Shown one piece after another: positions 21,540 through 22,480 of a stretch of DNA of 22,480 bases. The position numbers and the translations under genes are program-made. Every line of letters starts with the position of its first letter. Positions within the stretch are counted from its first letter, which is position 1. The stretch is taken from assembly GCA_937901365.1 (NCBI GenBank), contig CALCEF010000301.1, positions 1 through 22,480 on the forward strand. Direction: 5' to 3'. Source of the DNA: an uncultured euryarchaeote (GTDB lineage Archaea; Thermoplasmatota; Poseidoniia; Poseidoniales; Thalassarchaeaceae). Under the pieces are notes generated by a model, which saw nothing but the letters and a program-made list of their open reading frames with translations, had not been told where the DNA came from and made no database searches.

Positions 21540-22480
21540 TCATACTGGGCTCGAAGCAAGAATCCAACCTGCCATACGTCCGGTTTCTGCGTCCATTCCT
21601 ACCCGCAGACTATGCTCAGTGTTGCCCGATGTCCATGTACGTTCGAGATAGATTGTCACTTTTCCACCCATGAGATCAAACTCGTCTAACCATTCAGATA
21701 CCGCATTTTCTTCAGGTACGACAAGAGCGTACCCGATTTGAACATCGTCGCGAATATTTCCATTAGTTGTGACTTGAGGGTGTAAATCCGGATAGTATGT
21801 GGATGAAACCATACGGCTCTCTAGTGAAGACAACTTGTGGGTTTGTGGGATTTGATCTCGCGAGTGTTCCGGCTTGTCATCACCACTCAACTGGCCATCA
21901 CCGGAATTCAAACAGTTTTCACCACCTGGCCAAGTAACCCTAACCCAACCTGCTTCTACAGAACTAACCCACGATAGGTTCCATACTGGAGAACTGCCGG
22001 TTCGATCATCCTTGGCGGCGAAGACATAACCATCACCATTCAGGGCAGTATTTGCAGAACCAAAGGCTTCTGCATCCGTCATCACACAAGCAACGGCTTG
22101 CTCAAGATTGAATCTTGTTGAGGAATTATCCGGCATGTGCTTGCCCCAAGAGACACGTTCTGATGTCGAGGGTTTGTTGTCGGAACGATCAGGGCGAGTG
22201 GCGTAGTATGTCTGCCAATCCAACAATTCATTCCCACGCTTGAAAGAGGTCTGCTCCAATGTGTATCTTACAACAAACTCTCCTTCAGGGAAAGTGAGGT
22301 CAATCGCTTCAGATTCCGTAAATGAACAACCCGATTCAGTTTTTGATTTGTCAATCAGCACATCGACGACTTGTTTGGCAGCCAATGGTTGTCCAGGAAT
22401 AGCCCACAGAATCATTTGTGCGTGTCCCAAACATTCTCCGATTTTGATGTGCTCCATTCTAATTTGAATCGCATCTTGGC
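21540..22480 (-). CDS. Unknown protein, C-terminal part (runs off right edge)
   Basis: The frame is open from the right edge to the TGA at 21540. An internal ATG at 22457 would give 305 residues, but in-frame codons without a stop continue to 22480 and no ribosome-binding site precedes that ATG, so the true start is probably outside. The visible 313 residues are soluble-looking, with many Trp and acidic/Ser-rich loops and few Cys (GECLGHAQM, SGCSF, VACVM, ENCLN). The end, VTIYLERTWTSGNTEHSLRV then GMDAETGRMAGWILAS, is beta-rich. Composition resembles the secreted proteins in this window, so an extracellular protein is plausible. I do not recognise a family. It lies 83 bases upstream of parA, which has its own TATA box. 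Confidence 0.7.
   Translation of the reverse strand, partial: QDAIQIRMEHIKIGECLGHAQMILWAIPGQPLAAKQVVDVLIDKSKTESGCSFTESEAIDLTFPEGEFVVRYTLEQTSFKRGNELLDWQTYYATRPDRSDNKPSTSERVSWGKHMPDNSSTRFNLEQAVACVMTDAEAFGSANTALNGDGYVFAAKDDRTGSSPVWNLSWVSSVEAGWVRVTWPGGENCLNSGDGQLSGDDKPEHSRDQIPQTHKLSSLESRMVSSTYYPDLHPQVTTNGNIRDDVQIGYALVVPEENAVSEWLDEFDLMGGKVTIYLERTWTSGNTEHSLRVGMDAETGRMAGWILASSPV

Noticed and set aside
1..22480. CRISPR arrays, insertion sequences or transposase genes.
   Set aside because: No regularly spaced direct repeats, transposase motifs or terminal inverted repeats flanked by target duplications were seen on either strand.

Overview
The window looks like a chromosomal segment of a mesophilic, heterotrophic euryarchaeon, most probably of the marine group II (Candidatus Poseidoniales) type. 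The informational genes are archaeal: a GINS subunit, a family B DNA polymerase, aEF-1A, uS10, eS8, SRP19 and a PUA/MCT-1-like protein. Around them sit bacterial-like genes (an aminopeptidase C, a cold-shock protein, a ParA) and long secreted Asx/Gly/Ser-rich proteins. The lineage is inferred from gene content and style, not from a phylogeny. No stretch longer than 300 bases lacks a gene; the longest gaps are about 110 to 150 bases and hold promoters and hairpins.

Layout. 1-169 is the N-terminal part of an acidic unknown protein that leaves the left edge. 236-351 holds a minus-strand tRNA-Leu(CAA) whose encoded CCA runs into nested palindromes. 380-6574 is a 2064-residue surface protein with a signal peptide and a C-terminal membrane anchor. 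A divergent 134 bp region separates it from a plus-strand GINS subunit (6709-7599). On the minus strand follow uS10 and EF-1A as one operon (7614-9272), a PKD lipoprotein (9386-10579) and DNA polymerase B (10638-13142). Next come a plus-strand branched-chain aminotransferase (13284-14321), minus-strand SRP19 and eS8 (14325-15205), a plus-strand double-ACT protein (15315-15722), a minus-strand FAH-family enzyme (15723-16322), a plus-strand PUA protein (16395-16907), a minus-strand cold-shock protein (16908-17108), and a plus-strand pair of an anchored secreted protein and aminopeptidase C (17259-19206). The right part is a minus-strand run: an incomplete protein of unknown function (21540-22480), ParA (20527-21456), a 137-residue protein with a ParB-like N-terminal peptide (20108-20521), and an HSL-type alpha/beta hydrolase (19195-20127).

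How the genes relate. Replication (GINS, PolB), translation and protein export (EF-1A, uS10, eS8, SRP19, PUA protein) and amino-acid or peptide use (BCAT, ACT protein, aminopeptidase C, secreted proteins) are interleaved on alternating strands. Five convergent pairs meet with 14 bp or less between stop codons, and one of them overlaps.

The most interesting item is the parA-linked small gene. It begins with the bacterial ParB ParA-activating peptide (SKKRVLGRGLDDLL) but is too short for the ParB CTPase/HTH body, which suggests an undescribed ParA partner. A second theme is compact hairpins that hold the Shine-Dalgarno sequence in front of eS8, SRP19 and the aminopeptidase.
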